64,000 nt of DNA from an uncultured Bacteroides sp. (GTDB lineage: Bacteria; Bacteroidota; Bacteroidia; Cytophagales; Cyclobacteriaceae), in NCBI GenBank assembly GCA_902168185.1, contig CABHOV010000042.1:49405-113404 (forward strand). The letters run 5' to 3'. Shown here in pieces: positions 10,676 through 19,611 of the stretch; the first letter of the stretch is position 1, and every line of letters begins with the position of its first letter. The translations under genes were made by a program, and so were the position numbers. Under the pieces are notes generated by a model, which was given only the letters and a program-made list of their open reading frames with translations, was not told where the DNA came from and ran no database searches.

Positions 10676-12025
10676 ATGGATTTTAACTGGCGATCACCAG
10701 TAGTACCACGGGTGGCTGCATTGGCGGCATCAATCTTTTTATTCTGCTTCTTTGCCTTCTCAAAAGGCGACTGGGTTTATGCGTTAATCTTTCTGGGATT
10801 GAGCGCTTACCAAATCAAGCTTTTGATTGCTTATCTCGATCGGTCGAATGAAAACATCGCTTCGTTCCTGGACTCTGTAAAGTTCGATGATCTCTCCTAT
10901 TCATTTAAAACAGAAAGTGATGATCCTGCCGTGAAGCGATTACACCAGGAATTGAATGGTGCTTTGATGAAACTTCGAAGTGCACGAAGTGAGAAGGATT
11001 CAGAATTTCTGTTCTTCAAAAACATTGTGATGCATGTGGGAATCGGGCTGATCGTTTTTAAAGAAGATGGTACGGTAGAGATTTTCAACAGTGCCGCGCG
11101 TAAACTTTTAAAAACGAATCGCATTGATAACATCAGCGACCTTAAAGATGTAAGCGATACACTCGTAAATGTTTTTACAAAACTAAAAACCGGTGGACGC
11201 GAACTCGTGCGACAAAAGATCGGTGAGGAGATTGTACAACTATCGATCTATGCTATAGAACTTACCTTACGGGGAGAAAATGTAAAACTGATTTCAGTCC
11301 AAAACATCCAGAGTGAATTGGAGGAAAAAGAAATGGAGGCATGGCAAAATCTCGTGCGTGTGCTTACACATGAGATCATGAACTCCGTTACACCGATCTC
11401 TTCGCTCGCAGGTATAGTAGAAGAAGAGTTGAAGCCACACATCCAGGAAGAGAATGGGATGCCGTTAAGCAAAGACCAGCTGAGCGACATTCATCTTTCA
11501 TTGCAAACAATCAGCAAGCGAAGTGAAGGCTTGATTCATTTCGTAAAGGAATTCCGTAGCCTTACGGCTATACCGAAGCCACGCCCAATGCAAATTGAAG
11601 TGCGCCCTTTACTGGAAGAACTTACGATGCTTCATCGGAAAGATGTTACTGAAAAAAATATTCAGTTGGTGATCTCTGTATACCCCGAAGACCTGACTAT
11701 ATCTGCAGATAAGAATATGATCGAACAAGTGATCATCAACTTATTCAAGAATGCGATCCAGGCATTTGAAGACCAGGACACCAAGACGATTGAACTTCGC
11801 GCTTACCTGAATGACAAATCGCGGCCGGTTATTGCCGTACGTGACAACGGTACGGGTATTGATCCAGAGGCAGTGGAGAAAATATTCATTCCATTTTTCA
11901 CCACTAAAAAAACAGGTTCAGGAATTGGTCTCAGCTTATCGCGACAGATCATGCGGCAGCATCAGGGTACACTTAGTGTGAAGTCTACGGTAGGGAAAGG
12001 CACCGAGTTCTTCATGCGATTCTAA
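10676..12025 (+). CDS. NtrY/NtrB-like membrane sensor histidine kinase
   Basis: A 449-aa kinase. Two hydrophobic segments near the N-terminus ([16 protein letters not shown] and [13 protein letters not shown]) are followed by a linker and a PAS-like region ([23 protein letters not shown]), a dimerisation/phospho-acceptor box with [15 protein letters not shown], and an HATPase domain ([36 protein letters not shown]). The [10 protein letters not shown] box is the NtrY/NtrB type that normally pairs with an NtrC-class sigma-54 activator. No such regulator lies next to it here, so it is an orphan in this window. The short N-terminal loop suggests it senses a membrane or cytoplasmic cue. Confidence 0.9.
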   Translation: MDFNWRSPVVPRVAALAASIFLFCFFAFSKGDWVYALIFLGLSAYQIKLLIAYLDRSNENIASFLDSVKFDDLSYSFKTESDDPAVKRLHQELNGALMKLRSARSEKDSEFLFFKNIVMHVGIGLIVFKEDGTVEIFNSAARKLLKTNRIDNISDLKDVSDTLVNVFTKLKTGGRELVRQKIGEEIVQLSIYAIELTLRGENVKLISVQNIQSELEEKEMEAWQNLVRVLTHEIMNSVTPISSLAGIVEEELKPHIQEENGMPLSKDQLSDIHLSLQTISKRSEGLIHFVKEFRSLTAIPKPRPMQIEVRPLLEELTMLHRKDVTEKNIQLVISVYPEDLTISADKNMIEQVIINLFKNAIQAFEDQDTKTIELRAYLNDKSRPVIAVRDNGTGIDPEAVEKIFIPFFTTKKTGSGIGLSLSRQIMRQHQGTLSVKSTVGKGTEFFMRF

Positions 12026-12097
12026 CCTGTTCGTGTCCCTTTCTTTGAAGCATTTTTTTGATTTCCAGTAGCTTACCTGAATATGGAAATGCGAGTG

Positions 12098-12126
12098 TTA
12101 GAAGTATGATTTTTTTAATACATTTG
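12098..12126 (+). promoter_or_regulatory. Bacteroidetes-type promoter of acpP
   Basis: TTA (12098-12100), an 18-nt spacer and TACATTTG (12119-12126) match the Bacteroidetes sigma-ABfr consensus TTG-N17-23-TAnnTTTG with one change in the -33 box. The ACP start codon is 20 nt downstream of the -7 box. No Shine-Dalgarno is seen, as usual in the phylum. Confidence 0.65.
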
Positions 12127-12146
12127 CGAAACACAACTTCACGCTA

Positions 12147-12389
12147 ATGCAAGACATTCCGCAGAAAGTCACTAAGATTCTAACAGAAAAACTCGGCATC
12201 GCAGCATCGGAAATTACACCTGAAGCTAACTTTGTAAAAGATCTTGGGATCGACTCGCTCGACTATGCAGAAATTGTGATGGAGTTTGAGCAAACTTTTG
12301 ATATCCGCATTCCGGATGATGACGCTGAAAAACTTCAAACCTACGGACAAGCTGTAAGCTATATACAGGATAAAGTAGAAAAGAAGTAA
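12147..12389 (+). CDS. acpP: acyl carrier protein
   Basis: An 80-aa ACP. The phosphopantetheine attachment Ser37 lies in LGIDSLDYAE, and the acidic helix II/III region (VMEFEQTFDIRIPDDDAEKLQT) is typical. It carries the growing acyl chain in cytoplasmic fatty-acid synthesis. It stands alone here, without fabF or fab genes beside it, so it could be the housekeeping ACP or an accessory one; the near-consensus promoter favours strong expression. Confidence 0.9.
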   Translation: MQDIPQKVTKILTEKLGIAASEITPEANFVKDLGIDSLDYAEIVMEFEQTFDIRIPDDDAEKLQTYGQAVSYIQDKVEKK

Positions 12390-12390
12390 G

Positions 12391-12738
12391 TTACCTCTTT
12401 TCAGATTCAAAATAACTACACAGTCGGGTTACATCTTTAGCCAACGCATGCGTGAGTGGCAGCCAATGTGTTCTGTCTTCTATTTTCATCATGGTCCAGA
12501 CCGTTGGATTACCATCCCAGGTGATCACAAATTTTTCTGTGCCCTTTAACACCAGATCCATCTCATACAGTTCTTCTCCGGCTTTGTCATACATCCCGGT
12601 AAATTGAAGCAGGATATGATCTTTTTTCACCAACTCACCTTTTACACACTCCATGCTATCGAGCCGCATGAGTAATTTTGTTTCTTTATTCCAGGCCTTG
12701 AACAATAACTTTCTCGGCAAGTAAAAATTCGTGTCCAT
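12391..12738 (-). CDS. YopX-family-like protein
   Basis: A 115-aa protein with no signal peptide. FKAWNKETKLLM near the N-terminus and ILLQFTGMYDKAGEELYEMD in the middle match the two hallmark blocks of YopX proteins (FRAWDKE..., L.Q.TGL.DK.GKEIYEGD), which are mostly phage encoded and of unknown function. The C-terminal part (TVWTMMKIEDRTHWLPLTHA) does not fit the phage versions I know. It is convergent with acpP, with stops 1-2 nt apart, and divergent from the lipid kinase with a 20-nt gap. No other phage gene is near, so it looks domesticated. Confidence 0.6.
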   Translation of the reverse strand: MDTNFYLPRKLLFKAWNKETKLLMRLDSMECVKGELVKKDHILLQFTGMYDKAGEELYEMDLVLKGTEKFVITWDGNPTVWTMMKIEDRTHWLPLTHALAKDVTRLCSYFESEKR

Positions 12739-12758
12739 AAAATTTGTAACGTTGAGCC

Positions 12759-13667
12759 GTGAACAGCGAAGGTAAGAAGGTATTATTTATAGTCAACAAG
12801 TATGCAGGCACCGGCTATCAGCCGCAGGTGGAAGGCCGCATCGTTGACGCGTGTGTTAAAAACAATGTGGAGTGCACGGTTGAATTTACACAGGCTCCCG
12901 GTCATGCTATAGAGCTGGCAGAGACTGCAAAGCAACAGGGCTTTGACTTTGTCGTTGCCGTGGGTGGCGATGGAACCATTAATGAAGTAGCACGTGGTGC
13001 TTTGAAAGCATCTATACCAATGGGTATAATTCCGCGTGGCTCTGGCAATGGTCTTTCGCGACATCTTGGTATTCCGCTTACTGTGGGGCAGGCTGCGTTG
13101 TCGTTGTTCGATAGCAGTATATTAAAAATGGATACGTTCACGGTGAATAATAAACTTTCGTTGAATGTTTCCGGCATTGGCTTCGATGGACATATCGCGA
13201 ATCTGTTTGGAGGAAAAACGAAACGAGGATTGACCGGCTACGTGAAGCTCACCGTGGAAGAGTTTTTTGCTTTCCAGGAATTTGACCTGGAGGTTTCTAT
13301 TGATAACACAACGTTTTCCAGCAAGGCATTTATCATTGCTATAGCAAACTCATCTCAGTATGGTAACAACGCGCGTATAGCTCCTGCTGCTTCTGTTTGC
13401 GATCAGCTTTTACATGTTACACTGGTTAAAAAAGTGCCGGTATACCGGGTCGATTTCGTATATAGTATGTTTACCGGAGGCCTGGGTAAATCTTCATTCT
13501 GCGATATGCACGAAGCGAAGTCAATAGTCATTAAAACTTCGAAGCCTATAGCCTTTCACGTGGACGGTGAACCTTGCGGGCACGACACTGAATTTAATAT
13601 TTCGCTGATGCCTGCCGCTCTTCAGGTTTTAGTACCGAACAAAACCCTTCAAAAAGGAACACTGTAA
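12759..13667 (+). CDS. diacylglycerol/sphingosine-type lipid kinase (YegS/DgkB family)
   Basis: A 302-aa cytoplasmic lipid kinase. The catalytic domain shows VGGDGTINEVARG and IIPRGSGNGLSRHLGIP, the conserved nucleotide-binding motifs of the DAGK family. The C-terminal beta-sandwich domain is present (VSGIGFDGHIANLF, and VDGEPCGHDTEF near the end). The start is a GTG, because an in-frame TGA lies two codons upstream and no ATG is available near the N-terminal FIVNKYAG strand. The likely substrate is diacylglycerol or a sphingoid base; Bacteroidota make sphingolipids, but the substrate cannot be fixed from sequence. Confidence 0.88.
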   Translation: MNSEGKKVLFIVNKYAGTGYQPQVEGRIVDACVKNNVECTVEFTQAPGHAIELAETAKQQGFDFVVAVGGDGTINEVARGALKASIPMGIIPRGSGNGLSRHLGIPLTVGQAALSLFDSSILKMDTFTVNNKLSLNVSGIGFDGHIANLFGGKTKRGLTGYVKLTVEEFFAFQEFDLEVSIDNTTFSSKAFIIAIANSSQYGNNARIAPAASVCDQLLHVTLVKKVPVYRVDFVYSMFTGGLGKSSFCDMHEAKSIVIKTSKPIAFHVDGEPCGHDTEFNISLMPAALQVLVPNKTLQKGTL

Positions 13668-13738
13668 ATACCGTTCGGTGGGTGACACCTCGCTTGCTAT
13701 AGATTCGTTTAATTACTCTACAATTAAACCTGCATCCC

Positions 13739-14872
13739 ATGAAAAAAATTCTATCAATTATCATGAGCCTGGCAATGGGCTTCACTGCATTTGCCCAAAG
13801 TATTTCCGTACCACCAAGCGGAGACAATCAAAAGTCAAGCGTAACGCAATGGATAGGTCCGGTTTCCGTAACCATTAACTATAGCAGTCCCAACGTACAG
13901 GGTCCTGGTGGCGAAGACCGCAAAGGACATATATGGGGAGAACTTGTTCATTATGGTTTCATCGATCAAGGCTATGGTTCTTCGAAGGCTGCACCGTGGC
14001 GTGCGGGAGCCAATGAAAATACAACCATCACTTTTTCACATGATGTTAAGATTCAAGGTAAAGATTTAAAGGCGGGTACATATGGATTATTTCTGGATGT
14101 TGAGAAAGAAGGTCCGTGGCATTGGATCTTCTCAACAAATTCAGCACGTTGGGGAAGTTACTATTACGATCCGAAAGAAGATGCGCTTCGTGTTGAGACA
14201 TCTCCTGAAGATTCCGAGTATAGCGAATACCTGACCTATAGCTTTGCTGCAAGAGAGGCGAACAATACCGTTGCCTATTTACAGTGGGAGAATAAACGTA
14301 TACCTTTTAAAGTTGAAGTTGCCAATATTAATCAGCTCTATGTAGATAAAATGCGTGGTGAGTTGATGGGTAACCGAATGGGTTTTGATTACCAGCCTTG
14401 GATGGATGCGGCACAGTTCTGTGCGCAGAATAAGATCAACCTGGAAGAAGCGCTTACATGGGCAGACAATGCCATCAGCGGTCAATTTATAGGGCGTGAA
14501 GATTTCGCTTCATTACAAACCAAGGCACAGGTTCTATATGCTTTATCGCGCGATGCAGAAGCGGATGCTGTTATGAACAAAGCAATCAAACATCCTACAG
14601 CAAATGTTCCGGAAGTACATCAATATGGAAGATCATTACTCGCTGCAGGAAAAACACAAAAAGCGATGGAGGTATTCAAGATCAACAGACAGCTTCATCC
14701 GAATGATACGTTCACTACGTATGTAGGACTCGCCCGTGGATACGCTGCTGTAGGAGATAAGAAAAGCGCAATTAAAAACTGGGAGACAGCGATTAAAAAT
14801 ATACCTGAAAATCAAAAAGGATTTTTACCGCAGTACGAAGCGGAAGTGAAGAAATTAAAAGGAGGAGCTTAG
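13739..14872 (+). CDS. DUF2911 domain protein with C-terminal TPR region
   Basis: MKKILSIIMSLAMGFTAFAQ is a Sec signal peptide. The following region (QWIGPVSVTINYSSPNVQGP, RAGANENTTITFSHDVKIQG, KAGTYGLFLDVEKEGPWHWI) is a textbook DUF2911 domain at about residues 28-165. The rest is helical with TPR-like units (EVHQYGRSLLAAGKTQKAME, AAVGDKKSAIKNWETAI). DUF2911 proteins are exported, common in Bacteroidota and without known function. The gene overlaps the convergent kinase gene by 18 nt. Confidence 0.9.
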   Translation: MKKILSIIMSLAMGFTAFAQSISVPPSGDNQKSSVTQWIGPVSVTINYSSPNVQGPGGEDRKGHIWGELVHYGFIDQGYGSSKAAPWRAGANENTTITFSHDVKIQGKDLKAGTYGLFLDVEKEGPWHWIFSTNSARWGSYYYDPKEDALRVETSPEDSEYSEYLTYSFAAREANNTVAYLQWENKRIPFKVEVANINQLYVDKMRGELMGNRMGFDYQPWMDAAQFCAQNKINLEEALTWADNAISGQFIGREDFASLQTKAQVLYALSRDAEADAVMNKAIKHPTANVPEVHQYGRSLLAAGKTQKAMEVFKINRQLHPNDTFTTYVGLARGYAAVGDKKSAIKNWETAIKNIPENQKGFLPQYEAEVKKLKGGA

Positions 14873-16798
14873 TGCTCCTTCTTTTTTTGCAAAAGTTTTA
14901 TCGAGTTTGAGACTGAACATAAACGTTGTCCCCTTCCCTTCTTCACTTCTCACGCTGATGGTGCCTTCGTTATGTTCGATGAATTCTTTAATAAGAAGTA
15001 GTCCTATACCTACACCCTTTTCCTGGTTTGTGCCCAGCTTGGTAAAGTGTGTTTCAGCATTGAAAAGCTTTACTATATCTGCTGACCGAATCCCTACTCC
15101 GGAATCTGAAACTGAAATCTCTATTACATCGTCCTGTATACGTTGAGAGATTGTAACCAGTCCACGTTGTGAATTAAATTTTATAGCGTTCGACAACAGG
15201 TTTCGAAAAATCATACGAAGGTGGTTCTTATCGACCAGTATATATTGACCACTTTCCAATTCATTTATGATCGTAACATCTTTACTTCTCGCAGTCTCGT
15301 CATATAGCGCGATGATATCGTCCGCAATCTGTTTTACTGATACAGATTCTTTGTTGACCTGCAGTCCCTTCAATTGAGATTGTGCCCAGTATAGCAGGTT
15401 CTCAAGGTTCTCTTGTACAGAGTCGAGATTTTGTTTTAACGTATTGGAAGCATATTGAAATTCCTCCTGTGATATTCCGGCATCTACAACGAGATTCATC
15501 AAGCCTCTCAGACTCGCCAACGGACCTCGCAAATCATGACTGATGATCGAGAACAATTTATCCTTTGTATCATTCATGTTGCTTAACTGCAACGCCTGCT
15601 TTGCGATCTCGCGATTCTTCTCCGCTAATTTATCATGCGCCCGTTTTTTGATTTGGTTATTATATATCAATACGAGCACGATAAATAACACCAGCGTAAG
15701 ACAACCGAACGAAAAGTAAATCCATACGCGTTGGTTGTTGATCTCTTTTTGTTTGAGCTCAGCATCTTTGGTGAGCAATTCAATTTGTGTTCCTTTTATT
15801 TCTGAATCAAAACGAGTTTGTTGCAGCGCGAGGTATTCGCTGTTCTTCTGATTGTATAATGAATCGTGAATCTCCTGGTACGCAGTTTGGTATTCCAGCG
15901 CTTTCTGGTGATTCTTCTTTTTTACAAATGCATTCGCGATAAGCTTGTAGGTACTTTCAAGTTCATCTTTATAGCCATACTTTTTAGCCAACGTTACATT
16001 CTCAAAAAAGAAATGCAGCGCTTTATCAGGTTCATTCCGCTCCAGGTATAGATTTCCAATCCTGCGAAGGACTGAAGATTCGTGATACGTTTTGCCATCG
16101 CTACGGGCAAGCTCTAGTGCCAGGCTGAATTTCAACATAGCACTGCTGAAATCTTTTTTATAGGCATCTATATCTCCGAGTACACGCAACACTGCACTCT
16201 TGGTATATTTATCACCTACCTTGTTACTGAGTTCATACGCTCTCTTTGCATAGAATGTAGCAGAATCAAATTGATTATCGCGAAGATGTACATACGCTAT
16301 ATTAGCCTGCAAGCGGGCAGCCATTGCATGATCTCCTATTCTTTCATTGAGATCATAAGCACGTCTGAAATAATTGTTGGCTTGCGTAAAAAGCTTTTGT
16401 TCAAAATATATAGCGGCAATGCTATTGATGCTACGCGCCATGATGGCTGTATCGTATTGCAGTTCACTGGTTTGAAGAGCATCTACAGAAAGCTGAAATG
16501 CTTCCGAAAGATTTCCTAATCTATAGTATATCCAACCGAGGTTTTCCTGCGCGGCACCGAGACCGGCCTGATAGTTTATTTTTATCGCGAGTTCGTGGGC
16601 CTGCTGTGCATAGCGAAAAGCCTTTGTATTATTTCGCTCCCGCAGAATGGTGACCAATTGATTTAGAGCACGCACCCTGGCGCTGTCATCAGAAGTCGTC
16701 TTAATAATATTCTCCAGGCTATCAGCTTTCTGATATTGGCTTTGCGCCACCATCGGAAAAAGTAAGAAGAGAGTTAAGGTAACAGACCTTAAGCGCAT
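14855..16798 (-). CDS. TPR-repeat sensor histidine kinase
   Basis: The start at 16798 gives MRLRSVTLTLFLLFPMVAQSQ, a signal peptide; an ATG 60 nt upstream is less plausible. TPR units fill about residues 30-320 (AAQENLGWIYYRLGNLSEAFQLS, YFRRAYDLNERIGDHAMAARLQ). A membrane helix (VWIYFSFGCLTLVLFIVLVLIY), a coiled coil, the phospho-acceptor box FSIISHDLRGPLASL and an HATPase domain (NLLSNAIKFN, DSGVGI, GVGIGLLLIKEF) follow. No receiver domain or adjacent regulator is present. It is a paralogue of the kinase at 4747-6675 and converges on the DUF2911 gene. Confidence 0.93.
   Translation of the reverse strand: MRLRSVTLTLFLLFPMVAQSQYQKADSLENIIKTTSDDSARVRALNQLVTILRERNNTKAFRYAQQAHELAIKINYQAGLGAAQENLGWIYYRLGNLSEAFQLSVDALQTSELQYDTAIMARSINSIAAIYFEQKLFTQANNYFRRAYDLNERIGDHAMAARLQANIAYVHLRDNQFDSATFYAKRAYELSNKVGDKYTKSAVLRVLGDIDAYKKDFSSAMLKFSLALELARSDGKTYHESSVLRRIGNLYLERNEPDKALHFFFENVTLAKKYGYKDELESTYKLIANAFVKKKNHQKALEYQTAYQEIHDSLYNQKNSEYLALQQTRFDSEIKGTQIELLTKDAELKQKEINNQRVWIYFSFGCLTLVLFIVLVLIYNNQIKKRAHDKLAEKNREIAKQALQLSNMNDTKDKLFSIISHDLRGPLASLRGLMNLVVDAGISQEEFQYASNTLKQNLDSVQENLENLLYWAQSQLKGLQVNKESVSVKQIADDIIALYDETARSKDVTIINELESGQYILVDKNHLRMIFRNLLSNAIKFNSQRGLVTISQRIQDDVIEISVSDSGVGIRSADIVKLFNAETHFTKLGTNQEKGVGIGLLLIKEFIEHNEGTISVRSEEGKGTTFMFSLKLDKTFAKKEGALSSSF
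14862..14888 (+). terminator. terminator embedded in the overlap of two convergent genes
   Basis: AGGAGC (14863-14868) and GCTCCT (14874-14879) form a stem with a 5-nt loop spanning the TAG of the DUF2911 gene, and T7 follows. The same bases encode the C-terminal residues of the minus-strand kinase, so the hairpin is also coding. It can terminate only the plus transcript. Confidence 0.7.
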
Positions 16799-16905
16799 AA
16801 TGCAGTAAAGTATGTTGCAACTAAAGAATGTTAGGCGTGACTTTCCGAAAAAAAGCACGGAAAAACCTACATACGCCTTTTAGTCAATAAAATGTCAAAA
16901 AGATC

Positions 16906-16934
16906 AAAAAAAAACCGTTTCCATTCGGAAACGG
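16906..16934 (-). terminator. terminator of the SusC/SusD/lipoprotein operon
   Basis: CCGTTTCC (16915-16922) and GGAAACGG (16927-16934) form a perfect 8-bp stem with an ATTC loop, and a nine-A run on the plus strand supplies the U tract for minus-strand transcription. Confidence 0.85.
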
Positions 16935-16964
16935 CTCTTTTATCATTCTATAGGGGAGCACAGG

Positions 16965-17885
16965 CTACTTTTTCGTAAAGGTTAGTCTGCAATCAAAGCC
17001 TCCAAAACAAGCTGCGTTCGGATATCTGACATTGACCGTGAACTCGCTGTCATCCAAATCGTCATACAGTCCGGGACCAAAGTCTTCGATAGCCGAGGTC
17101 ACAACATCCACATTGCTTCCTCCTCCACATCCTAAACCAATGCTTTGCGTCTGAACAAACACTCTTCCGCAGGTCAGGTCAAACTTAAAACCTATTCCAG
17201 GAAAGACGTTATCAGGATCGATCGTCCACACACCCGTAAACGCGCGTTGCACAGGATTGCCCGCTACAGTAGAGAGCACGACTTCTCCTGCGAACAGATC
17301 GCAATCATCGGTAACAGTATACGTTCCTGTAAAAGGTGACGATACTGAGCACACCATTGGAAAATTCAACTGCCCGGTATAGCTCGTTGTTCCACCGGAA
17401 GGGTAAAATGAATTTTCTGTGTTGATATAGGTTTTACCACCAAGCTCAAGTGTATCCGGATATACATTTCCATTTTCAAGCTCTACTACATTGTAGATGG
17501 TGAATACATCACCGCCTCCTAGTGTAGCAGGGTCTACACCGGTAGCACTTGCAAAAGTTGAAAGCGGAATAGTAATCTTGGTAGTGCCATCATTCTTAAT
17601 GGTAGCCCCATCGATCTCTGCAAGATTAAAACGCCAGGTCCTCGCATCGTTCAGAAACTGGTATAGTTCTACAACTACATTTACCTTCTTTATATTGTCA
17701 GTTTCAGAGTACACGGTAAACGTAACGCTTGGATCTTCATCCGCGAGATTAAAAGATGTTGCACTGGGCACCATGCGGAAATTGAATCCCTCATCTGATT
17801 CATCCAATCCTAGTTCTCCCTGTTCTTCACAGGCAAAAAGAATTCCGAGGCTAAATAATAGTACTGAATATAGTGTCTTCTTCAT
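16965..17885 (-). CDS. hypothetical lipoprotein of a SusCD operon
   Basis: Translation from 17885 gives MKKTLYSVLLFSLGILFAC, a lipoprotein signal. The mature part is acidic and beta-rich, with pairs of Cys near the C-terminus (DLTCGRVFVQTQSIGLGCGG, AACFGGFDCRLTF) and repeats of a TGxYTVTD type. It lies 25 nt behind the SusD-like gene in the same direction, so it is the third gene of the operon and probably a surface accessory to the transporter. No family is recognised beyond that. Confidence 0.75.
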   Translation of the reverse strand: MKKTLYSVLLFSLGILFACEEQGELGLDESDEGFNFRMVPSATSFNLADEDPSVTFTVYSETDNIKKVNVVVELYQFLNDARTWRFNLAEIDGATIKNDGTTKITIPLSTFASATGVDPATLGGGDVFTIYNVVELENGNVYPDTLELGGKTYINTENSFYPSGGTTSYTGQLNFPMVCSVSSPFTGTYTVTDDCDLFAGEVVLSTVAGNPVQRAFTGVWTIDPDNVFPGIGFKFDLTCGRVFVQTQSIGLGCGGGSNVDVVTSAIEDFGPGLYDDLDDSEFTVNVRYPNAACFGGFDCRLTFTKK

Positions 17886-17910
17886 GATCGTTTCTTTAAA
17901 GTTCATTCCA

Positions 17911-19593
17911 TTACTTCATCCAGAATGGTTTGGCTTCATTGCTGGTTACTACTTTCTGAGCAGGTGCATTGCTATTCACAGCCAGATTATTCGTTGGCCA
18001 TGGAAACGCATATGGAAACTCTTTTGTACGAATCGTATAGTTGAGATTATCAGTATTACCATCGTATAATCGAGGGAAGCCTGTTCTTCTATAGTCGGTA
18101 TACATATCGACACCCCAACCGAAACTCGCGATCCATTTTTGAGTAAGGATGTGTTCCAGTTTACCATCATCATCAGCAGCGTCATAAGCAGCCAACACAG
18201 CATTTATATAGCTATCACGCGTTGCTGGTGATATCTCCGGAGCGCCAACATCGGCAGCAATCTCATTTACTTTTGCAAAGGCTGCACGTATACCATCGCG
18301 GAATGCAATACGGGCATCACCACTCACTACGTTTGTAAGGAACAATTCAGCTTGTGTAAACTTTACTGCGTAGTAGTTCAACAGACGTTGTGGTACTTGT
18401 GGATAGCCATCGAAATTAGTTGCTCCTCCATCACCATCGTCATATTTACCACCGAGAGGATATAGGCCGGCAACAGTTTGTGAACTTCCCTGGCCGTAAC
18501 CTTCATTCGGATCTATATCTAACGAGAAAGCAAAAATGGAAACCATACCTGTGCCTTGCAGTGCAGGTTGCTTGATCACAAATTCATCTGTATTCGGGTC
18601 TATATAACCATAGCAATAGGTGCAAGGATTTTCAGGTGAACTGGATGTACTCACTTCTCCGATCTGATTGTAGAAGTAATATGGAATACGTGGATCTCTT
18701 ACATCGATCTCTCCTCCGTAATCCGGATGGTTAAATGTATTCAGGTTGGCCATCACTTCGTAGAAGTACGGGCTGATGTAATAGTTCGCTGTACCTGGAG
18801 ACCATTCCTGTACATAGCCAGGGTTCCGGTTGTCAGGCCCTACACTTGTACCGTACTCCATTTCGAAATCTTCTGCTGCACTGCCGATGAAATTATCTTC
18901 CGCAATCAACGCGTCTACTTCAGCAGAAACATCTTGTACGAGACGTACCTGGTTATATAGTTTAAGTTTTAACGAGTTGATAAACTTAATCCAAAGTTCA
19001 GGATCACCTCCGTAGAAGAGATCTTCATCTCCCACTTCGAAAATAGATTCCTTTTCCAGGTTTGCCTTTGCTTCATCCAGCAACGTAAAAAGCTGTGGAT
19101 ATATAGCTTCACCCTGATCATACTTAGGCAACAGATTTGCAGGTGCCTTGTGCGCTTCTGTAAAGGGTACATCTCCCCATACATCTACCATCAAGCTATA
19201 GGTATATGCTTTCATGGCTTGCGCCATACCGAGATAAGGCCACGCTTCTTGTTCAGTTGCTTTCAGAATAATATTCTCATTGTCGGCTAACGTGCGGGTA
19301 TATAAAACAAGCCAGGGCGATTGTACACCACTGTCTGTGCCTTGTAATCCATAGTCATTCTGATTACTGCGCTGCACGATCTGGTGCATATAGGAACTGG
19401 TGATCTGCGACAATCCTCCGGTACTTGTTCCGAGTGCCCCTGCCATATCCAGTTGAACCGATGGCAATAGTAATTCAAGCGAAACATCCAGCGGATTACT
19501 GGGATCATCGTTTATATCCAGGAAATCTTTTTCGCAGCTCAACAAGGTGAGGCACGCGAAAGCAGCTATTATTTTATGAAATCTAAAACTCAT
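17911..19593 (-). CDS. SusD/RagB-like lipoprotein (SusD-like_2 type)
   Basis: The signal MSFRFHKIIAAFACLTLLSC ends in a lipobox. The mature N-terminus EKDFLDINDDPSNPLDVSLELLLPS is diagnostic of the SusD-like_2 group, in which the lid protein is paired with a SusC. Helical ligand-binding segments and the C-terminal QKWIASFGWGVDMYTDYRRTGFPRL block match the group. It starts 18 nt after the SusC stop, so the two are co-transcribed and assemble as an outer-membrane uptake complex. Confidence 0.92.
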   Translation of the reverse strand: MSFRFHKIIAAFACLTLLSCEKDFLDINDDPSNPLDVSLELLLPSVQLDMAGALGTSTGGLSQITSSYMHQIVQRSNQNDYGLQGTDSGVQSPWLVLYTRTLADNENIILKATEQEAWPYLGMAQAMKAYTYSLMVDVWGDVPFTEAHKAPANLLPKYDQGEAIYPQLFTLLDEAKANLEKESIFEVGDEDLFYGGDPELWIKFINSLKLKLYNQVRLVQDVSAEVDALIAEDNFIGSAAEDFEMEYGTSVGPDNRNPGYVQEWSPGTANYYISPYFYEVMANLNTFNHPDYGGEIDVRDPRIPYYFYNQIGEVSTSSSPENPCTYCYGYIDPNTDEFVIKQPALQGTGMVSIFAFSLDIDPNEGYGQGSSQTVAGLYPLGGKYDDGDGGATNFDGYPQVPQRLLNYYAVKFTQAELFLTNVVSGDARIAFRDGIRAAFAKVNEIAADVGAPEISPATRDSYINAVLAAYDAADDDGKLEHILTQKWIASFGWGVDMYTDYRRTGFPRLYDGNTDNLNYTIRTKEFPYAFPWPTNNLAVNSNAPAQKVVTSNEAKPFWMK

Positions 19594-19611
19594 AAGGTTG
19601 CTTTTTAATGA

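Noticed and set aside
12391..12738. Prophage remnant
   Set aside because: Only the YopX-like gene has phage relatives; no integrase, structural or replication gene and no attachment repeats were found near it.
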